DNA of 64,000 nucleotides from Mucilaginibacter endophyticus (lineage in GTDB: Bacteria; Bacteroidota; Bacteroidia; Sphingobacteriales; Sphingobacteriaceae), in NCBI RefSeq assembly GCF_003351025.1, contig NZ_QPCG01000004.1, forward strand, positions 558,001-622,000. Reading direction: 5' to 3'. The translations under genes were made by a program, and so were the position numbers. Numbering within the stretch: the stretch's first letter is position 1; the number at the start of each line of letters is the position of its first letter. The notes beneath the pieces were generated by a model, which made no database searches, had not been told where the DNA came from, and was given only the letters and a program-made list of their open reading frames with translations. This document shows positions 1 to 8,700 of the stretch, one piece after another.

Positions 1-174
1 GCCATAATTGAGTTCACGTACCTTAGCATAAACCGGAGCCGCTTTTTTGTATTGTTTTGCTGCAAATAGGGAGTCGGCTATGTGAAGCGGTTGGGCGAAG
101 TTTTGCTTTTCCTGCGCTTTACTTTTGTAGGAAAATAGTATAACTAAGCATAAACAGAAGCATTTCAGATACAT
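1..174 (-). CDS. Secreted protein, N-terminal fragment (cut by window edge)
   Basis: The minus strand reads 58 codons from an ATG at 174 to the window edge. The protein starts MYLKCFCLCLVILFSYKSKA followed by QEKQ, which looks like a Bacteroidota signal peptide cleaved near A-Q. The next residues (ADSLFAAKQYKKAAPVYAKV) resemble the start of a TPR-like helical repeat. Only the first part is present, so the function cannot be assigned. It would be exported to the periplasm or outer membrane. Confidence 0.6.
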   Translation of the reverse strand, partial: MYLKCFCLCLVILFSYKSKAQEKQNFAQPLHIADSLFAAKQYKKAAPVYAKVRELNYG

Positions 175-545
175 GGTATAGGTTTAAATGATAATCATGA
201 AAACGTATTTACCAGGTTAAAAGATATATCTGAATGTTGGATTTAACATTTGAGGGCGAAGATTTAACAAATCCCCCTCTTAATACACCTACTGTGTACA
301 GATCTTTAGGTGTTTTAATACTCAAAAGAATAAATTGTCGATGAAACAGTGGGAGGAATTGCACTATGGGTTGAGGAGAAATCTTATACGAGCGGTTTCA
401 AGCATGATATATAATGCATATCGTATAAGATTTCTCACCCTTGCCCTCTCTATTTCCCCCTCAAAGGGTTCGAAATGACAACGCGTTTTTATTTTAAAAG
501 CTGTGTACACGCAGTAGCTTAATACACAAGAAATAATTGCCTGCT
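175..545. other. Intergenic region with one palindromic repeat
   Basis: There is no credible ORF here. The stretch holds the upstream region of the fragment at 1-174 and the downstream region of the serine hydrolase gene. Its only clear structure is the inverted repeat at 376-436, described separately. Confidence 0.6.
376..436. repeat. Dispersed palindromic repeat, family A
   Basis: GAGAAATCTTATACGA at 376-391 is perfectly inverted as TCGTATAAGATTTCTC at 421-436, with a 29-base centre. The same arm sequence recurs at 41096-41165, so this is a dispersed intergenic family and not a gene-specific terminator. It could fold as a long hairpin in RNA. Confidence 0.8.
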
Positions 546-1997
546 TTACTCCGCCCGTTTCAGTTCCATCTTATTGCCACCGTCAAAGAGCGTAACGTGA
601 ATTTTGCCATCGGCATCTTTGCTAAACTCCAGTTCGTAAGGCAGATCTTTCATAAAAAAGCGGTTGTTTGATTGCGGATAAAGCTCCCGCTTACCCTCGC
701 CGCTGGCCAGGGCATAAAGCTTGCCGCCATCTTCGCTTATAGTTAAAGTTCGTGGCGGACCGATATAAAATTTACCGGCGTAGCTTTTTAAAACGTCGGC
801 AGGCACCGATACAACTTTCTTGATGTTGGAATGAAACAACCCTTTAAAGTTATAAACCTTGGCTACGCTGTTGATCAGTTCAGGGATAACGTTATCATTA
901 TCGCTGTTAACCATTACAACTACGCCATTGCCGCCCTCCATACTTCCATAATAAATGCAGCGAAAGCCCTCGTTTACACCACTATGGCTGAAATATAAAA
1001 CGCTGTCCTTTTTATCTATGAACGCGCCAAAGCCCACATCATTCCCAGCATGAACAGAGAGCCTGATCTTAGTGGTTTCCTGGTTCAAAACCTTGGCTGA
1101 TTTACCTTCATAGGCCAACTGGGTTTCAATAATGTATTTTGCCAGGTCGGTTGGGTTGGTCCATAAGCCTGCCGCGGCCTGCTCGGGGTAAATATGATAA
1201 TTGCCTTTTATTGGTTTTCTATCAGGATTATAGGCAACGGCGAGTAGGCTCTGATCCACATCATAGGGCGGCTGGGCGTATGTGCTACCTGTCATGCCGA
1301 GGGGTTTTAATACTTCCTTTTTCATATAATCGGCGTATGGCATACGAGTTATATCCATCACAATCAATTGCGTAATGGTAGTGCCGCCGCCCGAATATTC
1401 ATAGCGCGACCCCGGCTCAAACATAGATTTAACGGCAGGTGAATTGGCCGGTTTTTCACCGTTAAGCACTTGAACAATAGTAGGCAATGGAACTCCCGGT
1501 TCATATCCGCCAAAGCCGTGCACCGTTAAACCGGCGCTATGGCTTAACAGGTTTGCTATGGTAATCTTTTTGCCTTTGGATACGCTATCGTAAGGAAACT
1601 TCCAGCTTTTAAGATAAACATTGATATCGGTATTAAGATCGAGTTTTTTATCCTGCACCAGCTTAAGCACCCCGACCGAGTTAAGGGATTTGCTGATAGA
1701 TGCCGCCTGGAAAAGAGTTTTTGCGGTTACCGGAATTTTCGTGCTGTCGTTTGCCATGCCATAGCCTTTAGCCCATACAATTTTATAGTTTTGAATAACG
1801 GCAATGCTCAATCCCGGAATTTTATAGTAAGCCATTCGGTTTAACAGGTTCCCCGGCTTTTCTCCCTCGATCTGGATATTGCCAACAAGGTTATTTTCTA
1901 CTTGTGCGATTTTATCCTGACTGTTATTCTGCGCGTGAACGGCTACCTGTATAAACAACAGCAGGGGGAGGATCAATGATTTGCTTAAGATTTTCAT
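546..1997 (-). CDS. Secreted serine hydrolase, beta-lactamase/penicillin-binding family (class C fold)
   Basis: This 483-residue protein has a signal peptide (residues 1-22, ending VHAQ). The serine beta-lactamase-like domain follows, with the SxxK motif at S100-I-S-K103 inside FQAASISKS and a Tyr motif near Y201 (YEYSGGG). A late FSHSGVNEG stretch occupies the place of the third active-site motif. The last ~80 residues form a small beta domain of the kind often found after this family (DUF3471-like). Family members are esterases, D-aminopeptidases or DD-peptidases, and the substrate cannot be told from sequence. It stands alone on the minus strand and acts in the periplasm or outside the cell. 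Confidence 0.88.
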   Translation of the reverse strand: MKILSKSLILPLLLFIQVAVHAQNNSQDKIAQVENNLVGNIQIEGEKPGNLLNRMAYYKIPGLSIAVIQNYKIVWAKGYGMANDSTKIPVTAKTLFQAASISKSLNSVGVLKLVQDKKLDLNTDINVYLKSWKFPYDSVSKGKKITIANLLSHSAGLTVHGFGGYEPGVPLPTIVQVLNGEKPANSPAVKSMFEPGSRYEYSGGGTTITQLIVMDITRMPYADYMKKEVLKPLGMTGSTYAQPPYDVDQSLLAVAYNPDRKPIKGNYHIYPEQAAAGLWTNPTDLAKYIIETQLAYEGKSAKVLNQETTKIRLSVHAGNDVGFGAFIDKKDSVLYFSHSGVNEGFRCIYYGSMEGGNGVVVMVNSDNDNVIPELINSVAKVYNFKGLFHSNIKKVVSVPADVLKSYAGKFYIGPPRTLTISEDGGKLYALASGEGKRELYPQSNNRFFMKDLPYELEFSKDADGKIHVTLFDGGNKMELKRAE

Positions 1998-2154
1998 AGG
2001 TTGGGTTTAAAACCGTGTTTGTATCGGTTTATGTATGCTAAAATAGAATTTAGTGTACATAAAAGCAATAAAATCAGAATTTAATTTTGAAAATGTTTTT
2101 TATAAGAAATTAAATTCCGGCCATGTAATACTACATAAGCTGTTTTACACCGTA

Positions 2155-2595
2155 CTACTTATTAACGTACTTGTGCTTTTTTCCACCATCCTGTACTTCA
2201 ATGGTTTTAATAGTGCTTATAGCTATTGTTCTTTTAAGCGAAAGAAATCTTGATTCAAGACCAATAACAGAATCCCGTACAACCCAGGTTCGGTCGAAAT
2301 AAAAGGTAGATCGCTTGCCGTTAATATCTGTAAAACGTATTTCAATGGATGGGCCGTTCTTTAACTTATAAGGAGTTCCGTCTTTATCGAAACATTTTAT
2401 GGAATCAATGGGATAAACACTGTAGGTTTGGGTATGGCCCCATGGATCTTTCATGGTAACCTGTTTTAGGTTCACCGTTTCCAGGCTCGGCACCTGTTCT
2501 AAAAAACTACCTACAGGTATGTTGTACATTTTGCAGGAGCTGAGGCTGATTGTTAGCAGAATAATGCTTAAAGCATTCGGAAATCTATTTGTCAT
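2155..2595 (-). CDS. Hypothetical lipoprotein
   Basis: This 146-residue protein has an N-terminal hydrophobic segment ending in LSSC (C21), a convincing lipobox, so it is probably a lipidated envelope protein. The rest is beta-rich with no motif I recognise (IEIRFTDINGKRSTFYFD in the middle; Lys-rich C-terminus). It lies between the serine hydrolase and the transposase unit, all on the minus strand, with no sign of an operon. I cannot assign a function. Confidence 0.7.
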   Translation of the reverse strand: MTNRFPNALSIILLTISLSSCKMYNIPVGSFLEQVPSLETVNLKQVTMKDPWGHTQTYSVYPIDSIKCFDKDGTPYKLKNGPSIEIRFTDINGKRSTFYFDRTWVVRDSVIGLESRFLSLKRTIAISTIKTIEVQDGGKKHKYVNK

Positions 2596-2638
2596 ATGTG
2601 TAAGGTTGGTTGTTTTCTTTATAACATTGCTTTTTACT

Positions 2639-2682
2639 GGCGCAAGTATGAAGGGTTGGACATAGCGATGGCTACTTGTGCC
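2639..2682 (+). repeat. Left REP-like hairpin end of the RAYT unit
   Basis: It begins GGCGCAAGTATGAAGGGT and ends CTACTTGTGCC. It folds as a stem of about ten pairs and is inverted, imperfectly, relative to 3271-3317. Confidence 0.75.
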
Positions 2683-2697
2683 TCGACGTCTTTTCTT

Positions 2698-3258
2698 TTA
2701 GACCAGCAGCGGATCAACTAATATAATGTCTAACAGGCCGGGTAAGTCATAGTAATTCCGGGCACTGCTATATAAATAATCTTCAGGTTTCTCTACAAAG
2801 CCGGCTTCAACAGGGTTGTTATGAATATAATCTAATTTTTGATGTAATACGTTATGATTGAATAACATAATAGGATGATTGTCCTGCTGCCACAATTGAA
2901 ATCTTTCATTATTGCTGTTTTTTGTTCCGGCACGCTTCATCATCCATAACATCCATTCCTTCCTGCTTTCAACGGGATTATTTTCAATTGCATTTCTGAG
3001 TACAGTTGCAGAATGCCTTTTCATATCCCGCAAAATGTCTTCCATTTTGTCGCCATTACTTCCAATAATCATATGAACATGGCTGGTCATGATACACCAT
3101 CCATATATTTCGAGGCCTTTATGTTTCTGGCAATGTTTCCAGCTTTCAAGCAATATCTGTTTGTATTCGTTTCTTATGAAAAGGTCTATCCAGTATACAA
3201 CAGAAAAGCTTACAAAGTATAATTTGTCCTGATCGTGAAATTTATATTTGTTACTCAT
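2698..3258 (-). CDS. REP-associated tyrosine transposase (RAYT, Y1/IS200-like HUH enzyme)
   Basis: This 186-residue single-domain HUH nuclease has the metal-binding HVHMII motif (about residues 60-65, after WCIMTS) and a catalytic-tyrosine region YIHNNPVEAGFV. The early FVSFSVVYWIDLF stretch is typical of RAYT proteins. Known members cleave at REP hairpins with one tyrosine. Length and motifs are complete, so the enzyme may be active. It is flanked by hairpin ends that look like its own substrates. Confidence 0.9.
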   Translation of the reverse strand: MSNKYKFHDQDKLYFVSFSVVYWIDLFIRNEYKQILLESWKHCQKHKGLEIYGWCIMTSHVHMIIGSNGDKMEDILRDMKRHSATVLRNAIENNPVESRKEWMLWMMKRAGTKNSNNERFQLWQQDNHPIMLFNHNVLHQKLDYIHNNPVEAGFVEKPEDYLYSSARNYYDLPGLLDIILVDPLLV

Positions 3259-3270
3259 AGCGTTCTATTT

Positions 3271-3317
3271 GGCACAAGTAGCCTTTACACGCATGGCCTA
3301 CCCTTCATACTTGCGCC
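3271..3317 (-). repeat. Right REP-like hairpin end of the RAYT unit
   Basis: It begins GGCACAAGTAGCC and ends CCCTTCATACTTGCGCC. It is the inverse of 2639-2682 with a few mismatches and is self-complementary (GGCACAAGTA with TACTTGCGCC). Confidence 0.75.
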
Positions 3318-3351
3318 AGAAAAAATATTTTATCCATTGTATCGCTTCTTA

Positions 3352-4218
3352 TTATCCGGCCCAGCCTTCCCTATCCAAACTTCTGAAATGTATGGCTTCT
3401 GCCAAATGTTCCAATTTGATCTCCTCGCTTCCCGCAAGATCGGCGATGGTGCGGGATACTTTGAGGATACGGTCGTAGGCCCGGGCCGAGAGGCCGAGTT
3501 TTTCCATAGCCTTTTTAAGCAGCATTTGACCGGCGGCATCAATCTTACAAAGGTCGCGAACCATTTGGAAGCTCATTTGCGCGTTGGCATGCATGTCGGG
3601 CCGGTTGCCAAATCGCTCTACCTGGATTTCCCTCGCCCGGATCACCCGTTCACGGATGAGCTCGCTTTTTTCAGCAGCCCGGTCAGATGATAGTTCGCTG
3701 AAGTTTACGGGTGTAACCTCCACATGCAGGTCAATCCTGTCAAGCAGCGGACCCGAGATTTTGCTCAGGTATTTTTGCACCATGCCTGGTGGACAGATAC
3801 ATTCTTTTTCGGGGTGGTTATAATAACCGCAGGGGCACGGGTTCATACTGGCCACCAGCATAAAGCTGCTGGGATAATCAACCGTAAATTTGGCGCGCGA
3901 TATGGTAACGCGACGCTCTTCCAAAGGCTGACGCATTACTTCCAGCGCGCTGCGTTTAAATTCAGGCAATTCATCTAAAAACAAAACACCGTTGTGGGCC
4001 AGCGAAATTTCGCCGGGAGCGGGGTTACTTCCCCCTCCTACCAAAGCAACATCGCTGATGGTGTGGTGAGGGCTTCTGAACGGACGGATGGTCACCAGCG
4101 CGTCTGCAGCTGCAAGCTTACCCGCTACCGAATGGATCTTGGTGGTTTCTAATGATTCATATAAACTCAAAGGCGGCAAAATGGATGGCAGTCTGCGCGC
4201 CAGCATGGTTTTACCTGC
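3352..4218 (-). pseudogene. comM: comM (yifB) 3' fragment: ATPase part, separated from its start by the island
   Basis: The minus strand encodes the C-terminal part of a ComM/YifB AAA+ Mg-chelatase-like protein. It starts at codons A-G-K-T of the Walker A motif (4218-4207) and runs to a stop at 3352, ending RSLDREGWAG. Visible family features are FLDELPEFKRSALEVMRQPL (Walker B region), RSPHHTISD, a Cys-rich PCPCGYYNHPEKECICPPG segment, and the sensor/arginine region GPLLDRIDLHVEV. Translation could restart only at M284 of this part (4206), which lacks the P-loop. Together with 15430-16107 it makes a 512-codon frame. ComM is the hexameric helicase used for branch migration in natural transformation, so that role should be lost here. 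Confidence 0.93.
4213..4218 (+). repeat. Island direct repeat, left copy (ACCTGC)
   Basis: ACCTGC (GCAGGT on the coding strand, codons Ala-Gly of the comM P-loop) lies at the left junction and again at 15430-15435. Only one copy is needed to restore comM, so this is the target duplication or crossover core. Confidence 0.88.
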
Positions 4219-4246
4219 ATTATGTAAAGCTTTACATAATTCAGGT
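4213..4246. repeat. 34-bp near-perfect palindrome at the left island junction
   Basis: ACCTGCATTATGTAAAG (4213-4229) is followed at once by its inverse CTTTACATAATTCAGGT (4230-4246), with one mismatch in 17 pairs. The inner 20 bases, TTATGTAAAGCTTTACATAA (4220-4239), are a perfect palindrome. It mirrors the comM core outward and inward and is a plausible recombinase binding site. Confidence 0.85.
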
Positions 4247-4272
4247 TATGGAAAGTAAATAATTATGTAAAG
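4242..4272 (+). repeat. Left copy of the 31-bp imperfect terminal inverted repeat
   Basis: It begins CAGGTTATGGAAAG and ends TTATGTAAAG. It matches the reverse complement of 15404-15434 at 27 of 31 positions by manual alignment. It starts 29 bases inside the direct repeat, so the left end carries extra palindromic sequence that the right end lacks. Confidence 0.85.
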
Positions 4273-4717
4273 CCGTCTTCTTTAATTCGCTGCATTGTTC
4301 TAATTCAGTGATCTATCTTCATTTATACTTTACATTTTGTTAATGAAAATAATGACTCAACTATAAGTCATTTAATCATGGAAGAATTACTATAGATTAA
4401 TTCGTAAACGAGTTTGATAAATACCTTTGGCCCATGTTATTAAAAATTCAACTGTTTAACACTTTATAGTTTAGATTACTAATAAATTATTCATCGTTCC
4501 ATCTATTGAATCAAAAAAGGCACTAACACACCCTTAAAACTTAAAGGATAAAATTTAGAATTCTGCATGTGTTGATTTCACGAGGTTCTTTTAAGTATTA
4601 GATAGCATTTTTATAAAAAAAAATTAAACACTTATTGCTAATTTTTTTAGCTTTGATTGTGTGTTTAAAAAATATACTAATTCATTTAATTTTTAATAGC
4701 TTCGTTAAAAAACCTAA
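4273..4717. other. AT-rich leader region upstream of the cargo operon
   Basis: No ORF is supported here. The region is strongly AT-rich. TAGCTTTG at 4648-4655 and TACCTTTG near 4424 match the Bacteroidota -7 consensus TAnnTTTG, but I see no well-spaced -33 TTTG before either, so promoter assignment stays weak. The first site lies about 60 bp before the nucleotidyltransferase start and is the better candidate for driving the cargo operon. Confidence 0.4.
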
Positions 4718-5704
4718 ATGAACTTATTAACGCCGACTTTGAATGCCCGAAAGGAATATAGTCAATCAAAAATAGATTTAATTAAGGCTTCAATACAGGA
4801 AATTGAAGAACTTAAAAAACATAAGAACTTGTGCATTTATGTTACTGGATCCTTTGGAAGGCAAGAGGCGACGGAGTATTCTGACGTAGACATTTTTTTT
4901 ATTAATTCAGAGACAGAAGATCAAATATCAAAATTGTCTAAAACACTTATTGATGCCGATTTCATTAGATTAATAGATAAAATGGGATTTCCGCCTTTTA
5001 GTAATGACGGACAGTTTTTACAAATTCATTCTTTGGAGGATATTATAAGCCATTTGGGAAGCCCGAAAGATGATTTTAGCAATTATTTTACTGCTAGACT
5101 GTTATTACTATTAGAGAGTTCTCCATTATACAACGAAGAGTTTTATGACGAATCGGTAGCTAAAATGATAGAGACTTACTATCGTGATTTTCATAGACAC
5201 GTTAAAGACTTTTTACCTATTTTTTTGGTAAATGATGTCATTAGGTATTGGAAGACTCTTTGCCTAAATTATGAACATCGAAGAAATACAGAGGTTGATG
5301 AAGGTAAAAGGAAACTTAAAACATATGTTAAAAACCTGAAGCTAGTTTTTAGCAGAAAGTTAACCTGCTATTCTTTCGTCTTACAGGTTATTGCAAATTA
5401 CAAGTCGTTAGATAATGCTCTTTTATTAAAAATAGTCAAGATGACACCGGTAGAAAGGCTGAATAATTTAGCTTTAATTGACAATAATTTATCAGGTTTA
5501 ATACAGCAAATTTTGGAGTTATACTCATGGTTTATAGATTTATGCAATCAGCCTGAAGATCAGCTGTTTAAATATATTGAGGTTGAAGCTAATCGTGATT
5601 TGGCATTTGAAAAGGGACGAAGCGAGTTTGGGGGAAAGCTTTTCGATTTGATTATAAAATTGACTGATAAAAGCCCTGAAATATTAAAATACTTAGTTAT
5701 CTAA
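4718..5704 (+). CDS. Nucleotidyltransferase (GlnD/MNT-like), first gene of island cargo operon
   Basis: This 328-residue protein has a Pol-beta-type nucleotidyltransferase signature near its N-terminus: G44-S45-F-G-R48-Q-E50, then S55-D56-V-D58 followed by IFFI. This matches the GSxGR(x)E...SDxD pattern of GlnD/DUF294/MNT enzymes, with the two metal-binding aspartates present. Residues ~110-328 are helical and carry no domain I recognise. Family members transfer AMP or other nucleotides to proteins, RNA or small molecules, and several act in toxin-antitoxin and defence systems. Its stop (TAA) shares one base with the next start (TAATG), so translation is probably coupled to the methyltransferase. 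It is not cGAS-like by motif. The target is unknown. Confidence 0.8.
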   Translation: MNLLTPTLNARKEYSQSKIDLIKASIQEIEELKKHKNLCIYVTGSFGRQEATEYSDVDIFFINSETEDQISKLSKTLIDADFIRLIDKMGFPPFSNDGQFLQIHSLEDIISHLGSPKDDFSNYFTARLLLLLESSPLYNEEFYDESVAKMIETYYRDFHRHVKDFLPIFLVNDVIRYWKTLCLNYEHRRNTEVDEGKRKLKTYVKNLKLVFSRKLTCYSFVLQVIANYKSLDNALLLKIVKMTPVERLNNLALIDNNLSGLIQQILELYSWFIDLCNQPEDQLFKYIEVEANRDLAFEKGRSEFGGKLFDLIIKLTDKSPEILKYLVI

Positions 5705-8700
5705 TGGCTAAACCAAAGATATTTTATGTTATAGATATTAAAGATAGAAATTTACAAACTATCATTGACGGTATCAGAATATTAGCAAATCCAGACGAAA
5801 AGCATTTTGCTCATATCACCGTAAGGGGACCTTATGAACAAAAAATACGTGAAGAATCTCTAACTAACATTAATGACATCATTCGAAATAAGAATGTAGG
5901 TGTCGACGGGGTGGCTAATTTCTTTGAATATGGGCAAAATACAATTTATTTAAAATGCAATTCGCCAATACTTAAAGACATTTGGTTTAAAAAAGATTAT
6001 AAAGAATCGTTCAATCCGCATTTGACTATTTACGACGGAAGAAGTAAAAACTTTGCGCAAAAGCTTTATGACATATTAAATCGATATTCATTTAGTTTTG
6101 ATATCAAGGTAGATGAAATTAAACCAATACGTTCCCATAAAAGACAGTTTAATGAAACCTTTGCTTACGAGTATAATTTCGATCTTCTATCATATTATTT
6201 AAAGAAACAACTCACTTTTGATAATATCCAATTATTGGACGAAGAAACAAGGTTATCATACATAAGTGACCTATGTAAATATTTTGATAGTTGGAAAAGT
6301 AAAGCAATATACCCCAGTCCAATTAACAGCATTTTTGAGTCATTAGATTTAAACACAGAAAACGGGTTGTTTTATTTCTCTGACTTTGATAAATGGAAGA
6401 GCCGGTTTCCCTTTCGGATTTTGCGGGCATTATTGGAAATAAAACCCTATGCAATATACAGTTTACTAAAATCAGGGCCGGTAGAAGAATTAAATTCCGA
6501 ACTTGAGAATCACCCTAAGCCATTCAACCAACCTATAATACTTTTTTTCGATAATCCTTCTAAAATTCAAGAAGAAGAAATTCACAAACAGGTGTTTAGT
6601 TTTGGTCAATCCCCTGTTATATTTATAGACAAGCTAAACAAAATTGAAGTTTTTAATGGACTTCAATTCGACAATAAAAGCAAAAATTACAAACTATTAA
6701 AAATAGGCGGAAACGAAGTATTACCGAATTTTAACTATAGGAAACTATTTAGTGGAAATAGCTGGCTTCAAACTAAAGGATTTAATGACATTAAGAAAAT
6801 AGATGAATATCTACTAGAAAATCTTAGCCAAGCAAGAAATGTTTTAATTGATAAATTCGATATAAACCCCTCGATTGTCAATAGCCTCATCGGACGTTTG
6901 TTGTTTATTAAATATTTAGTGGATAGGGGGGTTGAATTTCGAAAAGAAGACTCAAAGGATGATGATTATTTTCCAGGGAAAGATAAATATGCTAGGAATC
7001 AAAAATTCTTAGTTCTTATTGGAAATCCGATTAACTTATATCATTTTTTTGATTACCTACAGCGTAAACTAAATGGTGATCTTTTCCCGGTTACCGAAGA
7101 AGAAAGAAGCATAATAAATAAATCCCATTTAGAGGTTTTGTATTACCTTTTTCAAGGCGCAAAATCCTATTATAATAGTAATCATGATTACCATATTCAA
7201 GGTTCGCTATTTGACGTATATGATTTTAAAGTAATTCCGATTGAATTAATAAGTAACATTTACGAACAATTTATAGGTGATGGCAAAAGATTGCAAAACA
7301 AATCATTTTACACACCATCTTTTTTGGTAGACTATATTTTGACAGAATCAGTTACAAAAAAGCTGTCAGAAAATGGCGATATATCATGCAAAGTCCTTGA
7401 CCCTTCATGCGGCTCTGGAATTTTTTTAATTGAAGCTGTAAGAAAAATTATAGAGAAGTATATTGCAAGTCGCGGTGATAATAGTATCGATAATAATAAG
7501 CTTTGGTCGTTAGTACACGAAAATATTTTCGGCATAGATATAGACCCCAATGCTATTGAGGTTGCTATTTTCTCATTATATGTAACGGTCTTAGATTATG
7601 TTGAACCTAAAATTATCGCTAAGGATTTTACTTTTAGAAAATTGAAAGATATTAACTTTTTTCCTGAAGCCGATTTTTTTGACACCTCTCACTCATTCAA
7701 CGCAATTTTAAATAACATACATTTTGATTTTATCCTTGGCAATCCACCATGGGGCCAAACCAATAATTCTTTATATATAAAATACTGCCGGGAAAGAGAA
7801 AAAAATGAAAGTCAAAAAAATGATATAAAAGTTAAAATTGATATTAGCGATCGACAAATAGCACAAGCCTTTATACTTAGAGTTAGCGACTTTTCGAAAG
7901 CAAATACCCAATGCGCCTTAGTAGTCACTAGCAAGGTTTTATATAATTATAATGCAAAATCTTGGAGGAAATATTTTCTAACTAACTTTTTTGTCGACGA
8001 AGTATTTGAATTATCAGCAGTAAATACCAAAATTTTCAATGGGGCTAAATGGCCAGCTGCCATCTTATTTTATTCATATAATCACGATAAATTAGATGTT
8101 TCCGAAAATGTGATTCGTCACATAACACTAAAACCAAACAAGTTTTTTAATTTGTTTAAAACTATTATAATTGAAAAAGTCGATTATAAAACTATAAAGC
8201 AAAAGTATTTCATAGAAAGTCTAGGGGGCGATGATTGGTTATGGAAAGTACTTTTATATGGAAATACACTAGATTATTTCTTTATAAAAAGATTAAAAGA
8301 TGAATTTAAATCAGTTGAAGAGATAATTGAAGAAAATGATTTGGAGCATGGTGTAGGGCTTAAAAGAAAGGATGCAGATAGAGCAAAAGATGCCAGGAGT
8401 TTACTTAACCATCCTTTTTTAGATACTGACAAAAAAGAGTTTCGCCGATTTTCAATAAAGCCTTCTACTAATTGGAAAGAATTGACGGCTGCAGCAATCC
8501 CCAATAAAGTAGATGTTAATAACTTTCCAATCTTATTTAAAGGTCCAATAGCTTTAATTAAGGAAGGTTTAGATACCGGATATAAAGGTGTGTCAGCATT
8601 TTCCCCCAGCCCTATCATCTTTACACATTCTGTAAGAGCAATAAAAGGGACGGAAGATCAAATAAACATTTTAAAATCATTGGTGTCCTTGTTTAATTCT

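Larger units (their letters stand above)
2639..3317 (-). mobile_element. REP-associated transposase unit with hairpin inverted ends
   Basis: A single RAYT gene is enclosed by two matching inverted ends, 2639-2682 and 3271-3317. The ends share GGCGCAAGTATGAAGGGT at the outside and CTACTTGTGCC at the inside. Each end can also fold on itself, because GGCGCAAGTA pairs with TACTTGTGCC (one G-T wobble). This fits REP/BIME-type elements mobilised by Y1 (HUH) enzymes. The unit sits 35 bp from the comM stop codon and appears intact. Confidence 0.75.

Noticed and set aside
3235..3690. 151-codon plus-strand frame opposite comM
   Set aside because: It runs antisense through conserved comM codons and across the RAYT end; it has no family likeness and no start context.
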